Origin: an uncultured Collinsella sp.
GTDB taxonomy: Bacteria > Actinomycetota > Coriobacteriia > Coriobacteriales > Coriobacteriaceae
Assembly: GCA_900548365.1 (NCBI GenBank)
Contig: URKM01000033.1
Location: forward strand, 1-19,799
DNA: 19,799 bases
Reading direction: 5' to 3'
Below, one piece after another: positions 1 through 8,150 of the stretch. The notes under the pieces are model-generated. The model had not been told where the DNA came from and did not search any database. It was given only the letters and a program-made list of their open reading frames with translations. Positions within the stretch are counted from its first letter, which is position 1. Every line of letters begins with the position of its first letter. Both the position numbers and the translations under genes were made by a program.

Positions 1-41
1 GAGCAGGGCGCCGCTGACCGGTGGACGGCACTTCGGTGCCA

Positions 42-73
42 GGGGGCCTCCCTTCCGGGAGCCCCCTTTTTTT
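42..73 (+). terminator. Intrinsic terminator of the unit upstream of the window
   Basis: A 10-bp GC stem with one bulged C (42-52 with 57-66), a TTCC loop (53-56) and seven T residues (67-73). A smaller hairpin with a TTCG loop (27-40) lies just before it. The gene or RNA being terminated is almost wholly outside the window. Confidence 0.85.
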
Positions 74-170
74 CGTGCCGCGGTTTCTTTGCGTTGAAAT
101 GCTCAGATGTGATTGCCTGTAGATTATTTGGGAATATGCATATCAGGTATTTCATCGTAAGGAGGGTTAT

Positions 171-536
171 ATGGCTCTTTTTTTCAAGAATCTCGATAAC
201 GGCTCTTTTGTCACCTCAATGTCCAATGAAGCTTCTGCTCCCGATGGTTATGAGCTCGTCGAAGCGAATGCTGTCGATGCTGCGGTTGAGAAGCACGTCC
301 CGACTATCGATCTTCAGCGCGATGGGCATATTATCCACGTGACCATTGGTGAAGTCGAGCATCCTATGCTTGAAGAGCACTACATCGAATGGGTTGCTCT
401 TGAAGCTTCAGATCGTCTTGAGATTCATTATCTTAAGCCCGGTCAGACTCCTACGACGTTCTTTGCCGGGGGCGTGAAGGGCGGGACTGTCTACGCTTAC
501 TGCAATCTCCACGGTCTTTGGAAAGCTACATTCTAG
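171..536 (+). CDS. Superoxide reductase (desulfoferrodoxin family, catalytic domain only)
   Basis: 121 residues. The protein reduces superoxide to hydrogen peroxide in the cytosol of anaerobes, taking electrons from rubredoxin-like donors. The catalytic iron site (center II) is intact by pattern: EKHVP (H42, with conserved K41), HPM (H64), EEHYIEW (H70) and YCNLHG (C111, H114) give the four histidines and one cysteine. Typical desulfoferrodoxins begin with a ~36-residue domain holding a second iron on four cysteines. Here residues 4-14 still resemble the YKCxxCGNIV start in spacing (FKNLDNGSFV), but every cysteine before C111 is gone, so center I cannot form. The start is fixed by AAGGAGGG at 159-166, four bases before ATG. 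It is monocistronic, between terminators at 42-73 and 553-577. The assignment to the family is very secure; loss of center I is seen directly. Confidence 0.95.
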   Translation: MALFFKNLDNGSFVTSMSNEASAPDGYELVEANAVDAAVEKHVPTIDLQRDGHIIHVTIGEVEHPMLEEHYIEWVALEASDRLEIHYLKPGQTPTTFFAGGVKGGTVYAYCNLHGLWKATF

Positions 537-552
537 CTTTTAGGCTTTTGGC

Positions 553-577
553 GGGGGCCCTTTGGGCCCCTATTTTT
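553..577 (+). terminator. Intrinsic terminator after the superoxide reductase gene
   Basis: Perfect 7-bp stem GGGGCCC/GGGCCCC (554-560 and 564-570), with a possible closing G-U pair, a TTT loop and a T-tract at 573-577, 17 bases after the stop codon. Confidence 0.9.
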
Positions 578-640
578 ATTTGGAGCTCGATATCGGGTTA
601 TGATGTACAGAATTGTCGCTCGGATATGAGGACGTAGTAC

Positions 641-2635
641 ATGAAGATTGGAATTTCTCAAATTAAGAGCTCGGCAGGAGACTTCACCCTGCTTTATGAC
701 CGTGTATGTTCCCAGCTTATACTCGCTGAGCAACAAGGTATTGAACTCGTTTCGTTTCCCGTGACGATGATGTCCGGTGTTATCTCAAGTGGACTTGCTT
801 CCTATTCGAGCTTTCAGAGCTGTCTGATCTCGTTTTTCAACGATGTTTCCGCCAAGCTTGTTGGATCCTCTGTAAGAGGATTGCTGTTTCCCGTCGTTGT
901 AACGATCGATGGCATGCCCCTTTACGAGGTCTTCTTGGTCAAGAATGGCCGGATCGTTCCGCTCCGCCTCCTGGCTGCTTCAGGTCGCGGGTCAAATGGC
1001 CCTGCTTCAGACCTGTGGGCCCCTGTATCCTTTGATATCGGCGGCATCAGAATCGGTCTTACCTTTGATCTGAGACGCGATATCGATCTGCTTCCTCCTG
1101 GGTGCGATCTGTGTCTCTATTTCCTTTCACAAGGCTTCAAGATTTCTGATTCTTTTTATTCTGCTGGCGCTTCGCTGGCCGAAGGCGAGTATTCCAAGCT
1201 TGCTTCTCGGGCAGGTGTTTGGCTGGCCTGCGTGTCTCCAGTTGGTCTTTCCGACGATTATGTATTTTGCGGCAGCTCTTTTGTTCTCGACGATGCGGGG
1301 CGAACGGTTGCGCTTGCTCGCTCTTTCGAAGAGGATCTGCTTGCTGTTGAGATAGAGCGAGGTGGCGATCTCCCTTCATTTCACGCGTTCGAATCCGTTC
1401 CCTATCATCGCGAGCGTCAGATTTGGGGTGCGCTGAGGGAATTCATATTTGATTCCGTATCTTCAAGTGGATTCGACGACGCTTTGGTCCTGTTGGATGG
1501 CAGCCTGCCGAGCTACCTGCTTGCTTCGCTTGCAGTTGATGCCCTTGGATCGCGTCACGTTATCGGTTTGTATTTTCCGACTTCCTCTCCTATAACTCCC
1601 AAGGAGCTTGCTGAGCAACTTGATACGGGCGATTCCATCCGCACGTTTGCCGAACGGCTGCATATTCGCTATCGGGAGCTTGAAGTCTCAGAGGCCTTCG
1701 GTTGGCTTCTGCGGGAGCTCGGGTGTGATGGCTCGGGTTTTGTCTCATCGGGTTATGGTTGGATTGTCGATGCCATGGCGCGTCAGGTTGGTGCGGTACC
1801 GCTTTCTTCACTGACGAAAACCGGCTATGCCCTGGCCGCCGATGTGTATTTGAATAGAGAGGGCTCTCTAGCGCCTTTCGGAGACCTGTATCTTTCATCG
1901 TTGGAATCCTTGGCGCGTTATCGTAATTCTATTTCCCCCATACTTCCTTCCGCCGTCTTTTCTAAGGATTGCTTGGATGAACTTGCGAGTTCGATGCTCG
2001 CCGCATCATTGGATCGAACCGGAATAGATGCTGATGTCCTAAGTGGCGTGGTACCGTTCGCGTCCGGAGGGGACGCGTCGATTGATGCTTGCAAAATTGA
2101 CCGCTTTTTGGAGGAGCACGTCGACCAGGGTTCGGCGATTGGTGCTACGGAGCTTGGTGCTGAGTCTCCTGCCGTCGCGCAGATGCTTGCCTTCATTGTG
2201 GAGAGGGAAGAGGATGCGAGGCGTCGCCTGCCGCCTTATCCCATGATTTCTTCCTGCTCGTTCGCCGAACGGGCATGGCCGAGGCGGCTGTCTTGGCTTG
2301 AGCCTTGCCAACCATGCGATGAGCAGGCTATACAGTCGCTGCTCAATCAGGAAATCAAGCGCGAGCATGCGCGATCAGAGGATGCCGGCCGACGCGTAAG
2401 AGAGGAAATCGCCGGACTGATCGGTGAGTTTTTGGGGCTTGATGCAGACCAGCAAAAGGAACTGCTCGATTTCGACGGTGTTCCAGGGATGGGATTAGAA
2501 GAGGAGGAGAGGCCAAAAAAAGCATCCCCCGAAGCCCAGCCTGCTCATTTTGAAGACTCTCGCACGTCCGATCGCGACGAGGAGATGACTTCGTCTGCGT
2601 TTCGGTTGGGCGGGCCCTTCTTCTCCCTGAACTAG
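641..2635 (+). CDS. NAD synthetase-like protein (nitrilase-type + NadE-type domains) with both active sites degenerate
   Basis: 664 residues, close to the length of glutamine-dependent NAD synthetases. Order: a nitrilase-type amidase domain (about 1-255), a PP-loop ATPase domain of NadE type (about 260-550), then a charged tail. Family landmarks are recognisable: a VFCGSSFVLDDAG-type strand, LASLAVDALG, SLESLARYRN followed by ILPSA, and REEDARRRLPPYP matching the usual NEYKRRQAPP segment. The catalytic residues are not. The FPEL glutamate is V41; the ICEDLW cysteine segment reads IGLTFDLRRD (138-147) without cysteine; and the SGGxDS ATP loop is DGSLPS (286-291). I infer a pseudoenzyme rather than a working NAD synthetase, so nadE is not assigned. 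The frame is open throughout, arguing against simple decay. GAGGAC lies before ATG; a TATGAT -10 is at 599-604. It lies just upstream of the ruvCAB promoter. The tail after about 590 is rich in E, K and D. Confidence 0.85.
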   Translation: MKIGISQIKSSAGDFTLLYDRVCSQLILAEQQGIELVSFPVTMMSGVISSGLASYSSFQSCLISFFNDVSAKLVGSSVRGLLFPVVVTIDGMPLYEVFLVKNGRIVPLRLLAASGRGSNGPASDLWAPVSFDIGGIRIGLTFDLRRDIDLLPPGCDLCLYFLSQGFKISDSFYSAGASLAEGEYSKLASRAGVWLACVSPVGLSDDYVFCGSSFVLDDAGRTVALARSFEEDLLAVEIERGGDLPSFHAFESVPYHRERQIWGALREFIFDSVSSSGFDDALVLLDGSLPSYLLASLAVDALGSRHVIGLYFPTSSPITPKELAEQLDTGDSIRTFAERLHIRYRELEVSEAFGWLLRELGCDGSGFVSSGYGWIVDAMARQVGAVPLSSLTKTGYALAADVYLNREGSLAPFGDLYLSSLESLARYRNSISPILPSAVFSKDCLDELASSMLAASLDRTGIDADVLSGVVPFASGGDASIDACKIDRFLEEHVDQGSAIGATELGAESPAVAQMLAFIVEREEDARRRLPPYPMISSCSFAERAWPRRLSWLEPCQPCDEQAIQSLLNQEIKREHARSEDAGRRVREEIAGLIGEFLGLDADQQKELLDFDGVPGMGLEEEERPKKASPEAQPAHFEDSRTSDRDEEMTSSAFRLGGPFFSLN

Positions 2636-2642
2636 ACGTGGA

Positions 2643-2672
2643 TTGCGCCTCCGCCCAGCCGCATGCTATAGT
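2643..2672 (+). promoter_or_regulatory. Candidate promoter of ruvCAB
   Basis: TTGCGC (2643-2648), 18-base spacer, then TATAGT (2667-2672) preceded by TG at 2664-2665, an extended -10. It starts 8 bases after the upstream stop codon and 34 bases before the ruvC start. Confidence 0.5.
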
Positions 2673-2705
2673 AGAACAGATGTTCGAATATGCTTGGAGG
2701 TGCAC

Positions 2706-3227
2706 ATGATCGTTCTCGGTATCGACCCCGGGTTGGCCAATACGGGCTGGGGGATCGTTGAGGAACGCGGCGGTCAGGTTCGCTGTCGTGCATATGGCTG
2801 CATAGAAACTTCGGCTGGGAGCGAGCTTGCCGCCAGGTTGAATAGAATCGCTGGGGAATTACAACGAGTCGTGGAAAGGTATAAGCCATCGGAAGCGGCG
2901 GTGGAGGGAATTTACTTCGGAGCCAACGTTCGCTCGGCGATTCCTACCGCACATGCCAGGGGGGCTGCTTTGGTAGCGTGCTCGCTGTGCGGTGTCGAGA
3001 TCGGCGAATACACGCCCATGCAGATTAAGCAAGCTGTCGTCGGCACCGGCTCTGCGGATAAGGAGCAGGTTACCTATATGGTTCGCAATCTACTCCATCT
3101 TGACCACGACCCAAAACCCGACCACGCGGCGGATGCTCTGGCGTGTGCGATATGCCATGCGCATCTCAAGAGGACCCAGTCGTTGAGCAAGGGCTTGTAT
3201 CTCCAGGGGAAAGGAGCGGCATACTGA
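2706..3227 (+). CDS. ruvC: Holliday junction endonuclease RuvC
   Basis: 173 residues, the usual RuvC length. RuvC cuts Holliday junctions symmetrically as a dimer, working with RuvAB in recombinational repair. The RNase H-like fold begins at once with GIDPGLANTGWG (D7). The other acidic residues are E67 in VEGIYFG and the DHAADALA motif, giving H140 and D143; the histidine variant of the third ligand is also found in the Thermus enzyme. An upstream TTG at 2643 in the same frame would add 21 residues, but GGAGG at 2696-2700, five bases before ATG, supports the start chosen here. The stop codon overlaps the ruvA ATG by one base, so translation is probably coupled. Confidence 0.97.
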   Translation: MIVLGIDPGLANTGWGIVEERGGQVRCRAYGCIETSAGSELAARLNRIAGELQRVVERYKPSEAAVEGIYFGANVRSAIPTAHARGAALVACSLCGVEIGEYTPMQIKQAVVGTGSADKEQVTYMVRNLLHLDHDPKPDHAADALACAICHAHLKRTQSLSKGLYLQGKGAAY

Positions 3228-3847
3228 TGATCTCCCTTTTGAGCGGTATTCTGATTGACGCATCACCGAATATGGTTGTATTGGATGTGCACGGCGTAGG
3301 ATTTGAGCTGGGTATTTCACACACGACGGCCGCTAGCCTACCGGCGCTGGGGACTCAATGCCGCCTGTATACCAAATTGCAGGTTCGTGAAGACTCCCTG
3401 TCCCTATTCGGATTCGCCGATCGAGACGAGCGCATCATGTTTGAAAGGCTCGTCGCGGTGACGGGCGTTGGACCTCGGCTGGCGCTGGGAGTCTTATCTA
3501 AGTTCACGCCCTCCCAGCTTTACGCGATCGTTATGGCCGAAGATGATAAAAGCATGTCGTCGGTGTCGGGAGTTGGTAAAAAGACCGCGCAGCGCCTCAT
3601 TTTGGAGCTGAAAAGCGTGTTCTCGAAGGATGCTGGCTGGCGGCCCGAGATGCCCGAGGGGATTGCCGCCCCCTCTGTCAATTCGGGTCGTGAAGCAGGG
3701 GTGACCGACGACGCGCGCGCGGCGCTCCTTTCGATGGGATTCAGCTCCCAGGAAACGGAGCTCGCGCTTGATGGAATCGATGCGACCGGCATGCGCGTCG
3801 AAGCGCTGCTTGCGGCCGCATTGAAGCGACTGGGAATGGAATCATGA
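3227..3847 (+). CDS. ruvA: Holliday junction DNA helicase subunit RuvA
   Basis: 206 residues, typical of RuvA. It forms a tetramer that holds the four-way junction and loads the RuvB motor. An N-terminal OB fold (about 1-63) begins MISLLSGIL. Two helix-hairpin-helix DNA-binding motifs follow: VTGVGPRLA (78-86) and VSGVGKKTAQRL (113-124). After a loose linker (about 133-158), the C-terminal RuvB-binding domain (DDARAALLSMGF, about 161-204) closes the protein. The ATG shares its A with the last base of the ruvC stop, and AAGGAG lies at 3211-3216. A longer reading from 3143 in the same frame lies inside ruvC and has no support. The 3' end overlaps ruvB by four bases (ATGA). Confidence 0.97.
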   Translation: MISLLSGILIDASPNMVVLDVHGVGFELGISHTTAASLPALGTQCRLYTKLQVREDSLSLFGFADRDERIMFERLVAVTGVGPRLALGVLSKFTPSQLYAIVMAEDDKSMSSVSGVGKKTAQRLILELKSVFSKDAGWRPEMPEGIAAPSVNSGREAGVTDDARAALLSMGFSSQETELALDGIDATGMRVEALLAAALKRLGMES

Positions 3848-4920
3848 TGTGGGAAGCGGATGAGAGCGTAGATATCTGGTCGGATGTTCCTGCGGGCCAT
3901 GCTGCAGGGGTGCGGGAGACCGATCGCTTCGTTACGGGAGGGCTGACCGCAGCCGATTTGGATGTCGAGCGCACGCTGCGCCCCCAGAAGCTTGACGATT
4001 ACTGCGGGCAAGACCATATCAAGCAGAGTTTGAAGATTCTGATTCAAGCGGCCCAAAGCCGAGGGGAGAGCCTGGATCACGTCATATTTTCCGGCCCGCC
4101 CGGATTGGGTAAAACGACGCTTGCCACGGTAGTGGCCAATGAGCTGGGCGCGCAGATCAAGACCACGTCGGGTCCCGCGATTGAACGAACGGGCGATCTT
4201 GCGGCGATACTCACGAATCTCCAGCCGGGAGACGTCCTGTTCATCGATGAGATCCACCGATTGAATCGATCGGTGGAAGAGATTCTCTATCCTGCCATGG
4301 AGGATTTCGCGCTAGATATCGTGATCGGAAAAGGTCCCGCGGCGCGATCGATTCGGTTAGACGTTCCTCGGTTCACGCTTGTTGGCGCCACGACGCGTTC
4401 GGGAATGCTTACGGGACCGCTGCGTGATCGCTTCGGCATTTCATTCAGGCTGGACTACTATTCGGTCGACGAGCTGGCGAACATCGTGGAGCGATCCGCA
4501 TCGATACTGGGCGTTGCCATAGACCGCGATTCTGCGATGGAGGTCGCGTCGCGTTCGCGCGGGACCCCGCGTCTTGCGAACCGCCTGCTGAAGCGCGTGC
4601 GCGATTACGCTCAGGTAAGAGGGTCGGGCTCCATACATATCGATATCGCCAAGGAGGCGCTGTCGTTTTTCGAGATCGACGAGCTGGGCTTGGATTGGAT
4701 GGATATTCGCATTCTCGAAACCCTTTGCAAGACGTTTCGCGGCAGGCCGGTCGGCTTGAGCACGCTGTCGAGCGCCATCGGCGAGGACCAGGCGACGCTG
4801 GAAGACGTCTACGAGCCGTATTTGCTGCAGCAGGGGTTGATCGTGCGCACCCCTCAGGGACGCGTTGCGACGCTCGCCGCATTCGAGCATCTCGGAGTGG
4901 AGCCTCCCGCTCACGCATAG
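3844..4920 (+). CDS. ruvB: Holliday junction branch migration ATPase RuvB
   Basis: 358 residues, slightly longer than the usual 330-350 because of a ~40-residue N-terminal extension before ERTLRPQKLDDYCGQ. RuvB is the hexameric AAA+ motor that drives branch migration on RuvA-bound junctions. Seen in order: Walker A GPPGLGKTT (84-92), Walker B LFIDEIH, sensor 1 GATTRSG, the arginine-finger region GPLRDRFG, and a C-terminal winged helix (DIRILETLCKTFRGRPVGLSTL onward). The gene overlaps ruvA by ATGA; the next codon is also ATG (3847), so the start could be one codon later. It is the last gene of ruvCAB. No terminator is obvious between it and fhs, 54 bases downstream. Confidence 0.97.
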   Translation: MMWEADESVDIWSDVPAGHAAGVRETDRFVTGGLTAADLDVERTLRPQKLDDYCGQDHIKQSLKILIQAAQSRGESLDHVIFSGPPGLGKTTLATVVANELGAQIKTTSGPAIERTGDLAAILTNLQPGDVLFIDEIHRLNRSVEEILYPAMEDFALDIVIGKGPAARSIRLDVPRFTLVGATTRSGMLTGPLRDRFGISFRLDYYSVDELANIVERSASILGVAIDRDSAMEVASRSRGTPRLANRLLKRVRDYAQVRGSGSIHIDIAKEALSFFEIDELGLDWMDIRILETLCKTFRGRPVGLSTLSSAIGEDQATLEDVYEPYLLQQGLIVRTPQGRVATLAAFEHLGVEPPAHA

Positions 4921-4974
4921 CCGGTTTCGCGTTATGCTGTACAAGTTGGTAATCCCCTTATAGGAAGGAACGAC

Positions 4975-6642
4975 ATGCTGTCAGACATCGAGATCGCCCA
5001 TTCTGTTAAGCCCCTTCCCATCCTCGAGGTTGCAAAAGAGGCCGGGGTGGACGAGTCCCATCTCATTCCATACGGCTTCGATAAGGCTAAGGTCGACTAT
5101 TCCTTGCTAAACGAGGAGACCGATCATCAGGCGAAGCTCGTTTTGGTGACGGCTATCAATCCGACGCCCGCGGGCGAGGGCAAGACCACGACCACCATCG
5201 GCCTTGCGGATGCTCTGCGCCGCCGGGGCGTCAAGAGCGCCGTTGCGCTTCGCGAACCCTCCCTGGGCCCTGTCTTCGGCGTGAAGGGCGGTGCCGCGGG
5301 CGGTGGCTATGCCCAGGTCGTTCCGATGGAGGATATCAACCTTCACTTCACGGGTGACTTCCATGCGATCGGCGCCGCGAACAACCTTCTTGCCGCCATG
5401 CTCGACAACCATATTCAACAGGGCAATGCCTTGGGAATCGATGTGAAGCGCATCACTTGGAAGCGCGCCGTCGATATGAACGATCGCCAGCTGCGTCACA
5501 TCATCGACGGGTTGGGCGGTAAGGCCCAGGGCGTCCCCCGTGAAGACGGCTTCGATATCACCGTCGCATCCGAGGTGATGGCTATTCTCTGCCTGTCCAC
5601 GTCTATTACTGATCTGAAGGCCCGCCTGGGCGAGATCGTGGTCGGATATACCTACGCCGGCGAGCCCGTCCGCGCAAGCCAGCTGAAGGCCCAGGGCGCT
5701 ATGGCCGCCCTGCTCAAGGATGCGCTGAAGCCGAATCTCGTGCAGACCCTCGAGCACACGCCGGCTTTCGTTCACGGCGGTCCGTTTGCCAACATCGCTC
5801 ATGGCTGCAATTCCATCATGGCGACCCGTATGGCGATGCGTTTCGGCGATGTTGCCATTACGGAAGCCGGTTTCGGAGCCGACCTGGGTGCAGAGAAGTT
5901 CCTGGATATCAAGTGCCGCATGACCGGTTTGAGGCCCGATGCGGTCGTTGTCGTCGCCACGGCGCGCGCGCTGAAATATAACGGTGGAGTCGCCAAGGCG
6001 GATTTGAACGAGGAGAACCTCGAGGCCCTGCGCGCGGGCATGCCCAACCTCCTTCGCCATGTCGACAACATCCAAAGCGTCTACGGCTTGCCGTGCGTCG
6101 TCGCCATCAACAGGTTCCCGTCCGATACCGAGGCCGAGCTTGCGCTCATTGCCGAGGAGTGCGAGAAGCTGGGTGTGAACGTTCGTCTTTCCGAGGTGTG
6201 GGCAAAGGGCGGCGAGGGCGCTCTCGAGCTTGCTGACGAGGTCATGCGTCTCGTCGAGCAGCCTCATGAGTTCCGCTTTGCCTATGAGGACGGCGCGGAT
6301 GTCGCCGATGCCCTTCAGGCGATCGCTACGAAGGTGTACCGCGCCGACGGCGTTGATTTCACGCCTGCGGCGAAACGGCAGCTCGCCGAGATTCGTGCCA
6401 ACGGCTTCGGCAATCTTCCGGTGTGCGTCGCCAAGACGCAGTATTCCTTTACCGATCAGGACAAGCTCCTGGGTGCTCCGGAGCACTTCCGAATCACGGT
6501 GCGCGAATTGAAGGTGAGCGCGGGAGCGCACTTCGTGGTCGCGCTCACCGGTAGCGTTCTGACCATGCCCGGGCTTCCCAAGGTTCCCGCTGCCGAGAAT
6601 ATCGATGTTAACGACGAGGGCGTCATCTCCGGCCTCTTCTAG
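4975..6642 (+). CDS. fhs: Formate-tetrahydrofolate ligase
   Basis: 555 residues, the standard length. It makes 10-formyl-tetrahydrofolate from formate, tetrahydrofolate and ATP, feeding purine synthesis and, in some anaerobes, acetate formation. The nucleotide site TPAGEGKTTTT begins at residue 64; REPSLGPVFGVKGGAAGGGYAQ-type and NLHFTGDFHAI-type segments follow, and the C terminus MPGLPKVPAAENID...GLF is typical of the family. AGGAAGGAA precedes the ATG by about five bases. A TATGCT at 4933-4938 could be a -10, but no -35 is evident, so it may be partly co-transcribed with ruvCAB. folD follows after 31 bases and catalyses the next folate steps. The stop codon lies in the loop of a 6-bp hairpin (6631-6648) without a T-tract. 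Confidence 0.97.
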   Translation: MLSDIEIAHSVKPLPILEVAKEAGVDESHLIPYGFDKAKVDYSLLNEETDHQAKLVLVTAINPTPAGEGKTTTTIGLADALRRRGVKSAVALREPSLGPVFGVKGGAAGGGYAQVVPMEDINLHFTGDFHAIGAANNLLAAMLDNHIQQGNALGIDVKRITWKRAVDMNDRQLRHIIDGLGGKAQGVPREDGFDITVASEVMAILCLSTSITDLKARLGEIVVGYTYAGEPVRASQLKAQGAMAALLKDALKPNLVQTLEHTPAFVHGGPFANIAHGCNSIMATRMAMRFGDVAITEAGFGADLGAEKFLDIKCRMTGLRPDAVVVVATARALKYNGGVAKADLNEENLEALRAGMPNLLRHVDNIQSVYGLPCVVAINRFPSDTEAELALIAEECEKLGVNVRLSEVWAKGGEGALELADEVMRLVEQPHEFRFAYEDGADVADALQAIATKVYRADGVDFTPAAKRQLAEIRANGFGNLPVCVAKTQYSFTDQDKLLGAPEHFRITVRELKVSAGAHFVVALTGSVLTMPGLPKVPAAENIDVNDEGVISGLF

Positions 6643-6673
6643 GAGGCCGTGGGATTACAGAGGAGTTTGATAC

Positions 6674-7534
6674 GTGACGACACTTATCGATGGAAAGCGT
6701 CTCGCCGCGCACGTACGCGAACGCGTGGCGCACGAGGTCTCCGAGTTGGAAGCCAGGGGGCTCGCTGCTGCCCTGGCCGTTGTTCTTGTTGGAGATGACC
6801 AGGCTTCGGCGACCTACGTGCGCTCGAAGCTGAAGGATTGCGAGCAGTGCGGCATCGCTTCGCAGGATTACAAGTTGCCCGCCTCGACGTCGCAGGCGGA
6901 GCTCGTCGACCTTGTGAATACTTTGAATGCGGACCCCGCGGTAACCGGAATTCTGGTGCAGATGCCCCTGCCCGATCATTTGGATGCCGAGCAGGTTATC
7001 GCCGCCATCTCTCCAGAAAAGGATGTCGATGGTTTTCACCCCGAAAGCCTGGGCCGCTTGGTTCGCGGCCTTCCCGGGCTGCGTCCGTGCACCCCTGCAG
7101 GAATCATGGCCATGCTCGACGAATATCAGGTCGACCTCGCCGGTAAGCACGCGGTCATCGTCGGGCGCTCGTCGATCGTCGGAAAGCCGATGGCGTTCAT
7201 GCTGCTTGAACGGGATGCGACGATATCCGTCGCGCATTCCCGGACCCGGGATGTCGCGGAGATTTGCAAAACCGCCGATGTCCTGGTCGTCGCCTGCGGT
7301 ATAGCCCGGCTGGTCCGCGGCGAGTGGGTCAAGCCCGGTGCCGTCGTCATCGACGTCGGCATGGACCGCGATGAGAACGGCAAGTTGTGCGGGGATGTCG
7401 ACTTCGCGTCCGTGTCCAAGGTGGCAGGTGCGATTACGCCTGTTCCCGGCGGCGTGGGTCCCATGACACGTGCGATGCTTATGAGCAATATCGTGCGGGC
7501 GGCGCGAATGCAGGCGGGTTTGCCGCTCGATTAG
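6674..7534 (+). CDS. folD: Bifunctional methylenetetrahydrofolate dehydrogenase / methenyltetrahydrofolate cyclohydrolase FolD
   Basis: 286 residues, normal for FolD. It interconverts 5,10-methylene-, 5,10-methenyl- and 10-formyl-tetrahydrofolate, with NADP+ in the dehydrogenase step, linking serine-derived carbon to the Fhs product. Visible landmarks: the substrate-site segment SATYVRSKLK with Y48 and K52, EKDVDGFHP (115-123), the dinucleotide-binding GRSSIVGKP (164-172) and PGGVGPMT (258-265). The start is GTG, supported by AGGAG at 6661-6665, eight bases upstream. The fhs-folD order suggests one operon. The hairpin after the gene (about 7559-7593) is bulged and has no T-tract, so the 3' end of this unit is not clear. 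Confidence 0.96.
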   Translation: MTTLIDGKRLAAHVRERVAHEVSELEARGLAAALAVVLVGDDQASATYVRSKLKDCEQCGIASQDYKLPASTSQAELVDLVNTLNADPAVTGILVQMPLPDHLDAEQVIAAISPEKDVDGFHPESLGRLVRGLPGLRPCTPAGIMAMLDEYQVDLAGKHAVIVGRSSIVGKPMAFMLLERDATISVAHSRTRDVAEICKTADVLVVACGIARLVRGEWVKPGAVVIDVGMDRDENGKLCGDVDFASVSKVAGAITPVPGGVGPMTRAMLMSNIVRAARMQAGLPLD

Positions 7535-7713
7535 TGTTTCCCTTTGGTTTCAATGTGCGTCCCGTCTGCTCTCTATGCAGGTAGGCGGGGCGCTGATTTC
7601 GATCGCTATATTTCTTACCGGTTAATCCACTTGACTGGAGTACCATAGCCCGAAGCGCGATAAGGCGGCTCGCGCTCAAGAATCGCTCTTTGGAGCAGAA
7701 AGAAAGGGTCAGT

Positions 7714-7941
7714 ATGGCAACCGGCACGCTTAAGAAATCGTTTTTCAGGGAAAAGGGCTTCGGGTTCATCGAGCCAGACGACGCTCCCGCGGGTTCGCGC
7801 TCCGATGTGTTCGTTCACTTCAGCGCCATCCAGATGGAGGGCTTCAAGTCGCTTGACGAGGGCGACCGAGTTGAATACGAGGTAGGTCCGGGAAAGAAGC
7901 CCGGTGAGACCCAGGCGATCAACGTTCGCAAGATCGGATAG
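7714..7941 (+). CDS. Cold-shock domain protein (divergent CspA type)
   Basis: 75 residues, one OB-fold cold-shock domain, presumed to bind single-stranded RNA or DNA. RNP1 is KGFGFI (14-19) and RNP2 is VFVHFS (32-37); EGFKSLDEGDRVEYEV matches the third and fourth strands. It departs from CspA at the first strand: the usual VKWFN reads LKKSFF (6-11), so the conserved tryptophan is missing and the strand-loop is one residue longer. A second loop (APAGSRS, 24-30) is also extended. ATG at 7714 is chosen because the family begins right there; AAAGGG at 7703-7708 is a weak ribosome binding site. A TTG at 7690 in frame would add eight residues. TTGACT at 7631-7636 resembles a -35, without a convincing -10. 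The terminator at 7995-8017 ends the unit. Confidence 0.92.
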   Translation: MATGTLKKSFFREKGFGFIEPDDAPAGSRSDVFVHFSAIQMEGFKSLDEGDRVEYEVGPGKKPGETQAINVRKIG

Positions 7942-7994
7942 CCCGCGCGTATCGCATCATGTGAAACCGATGGGGAAGATCGATGCCGAAGAGG

Positions 7995-8017
7995 GCGCTC
8001 CGATGGGGCGCTTTTTT
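7995..8017 (+). terminator. Intrinsic terminator after the cold-shock gene
   Basis: Stem GCGCTCC/GGGGCGC (7995-8001 and 8005-8011, one G-U pair), GAT loop, then six T residues (8012-8017). Confidence 0.9.
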
Positions 8018-8150
8018 CTTACCCCAGATGCTCGATAACGAGGGGAGGGGTCGGTGGTCGAAGCGCATGTGGCGCAATGTTCGGCAGAGCGCTACACTGT
8101 GCAAAAGTATGTACCCGTCCGCGACGGTGTGTCGCGAAAAAGGAGGCGCT

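Noticed and set aside
1..17. Possible last codons of an upstream gene (frame ending AGRR then TGA at 15-17)
   Set aside because: Only five codons are in the window and the same stretch could belong to an RNA gene; there is not enough sequence to support a call.
6631..6648. GGCCTC/GAGGCC hairpin with the fhs stop codon in its loop
   Set aside because: Only 6 bp, no T-tract, and folD follows closely; not a terminator and probably chance in GC-rich DNA.
7559..7593. Hairpin after folD as a terminator
   Set aside because: The stem is interrupted by a four-base bulge and no T-tract follows.
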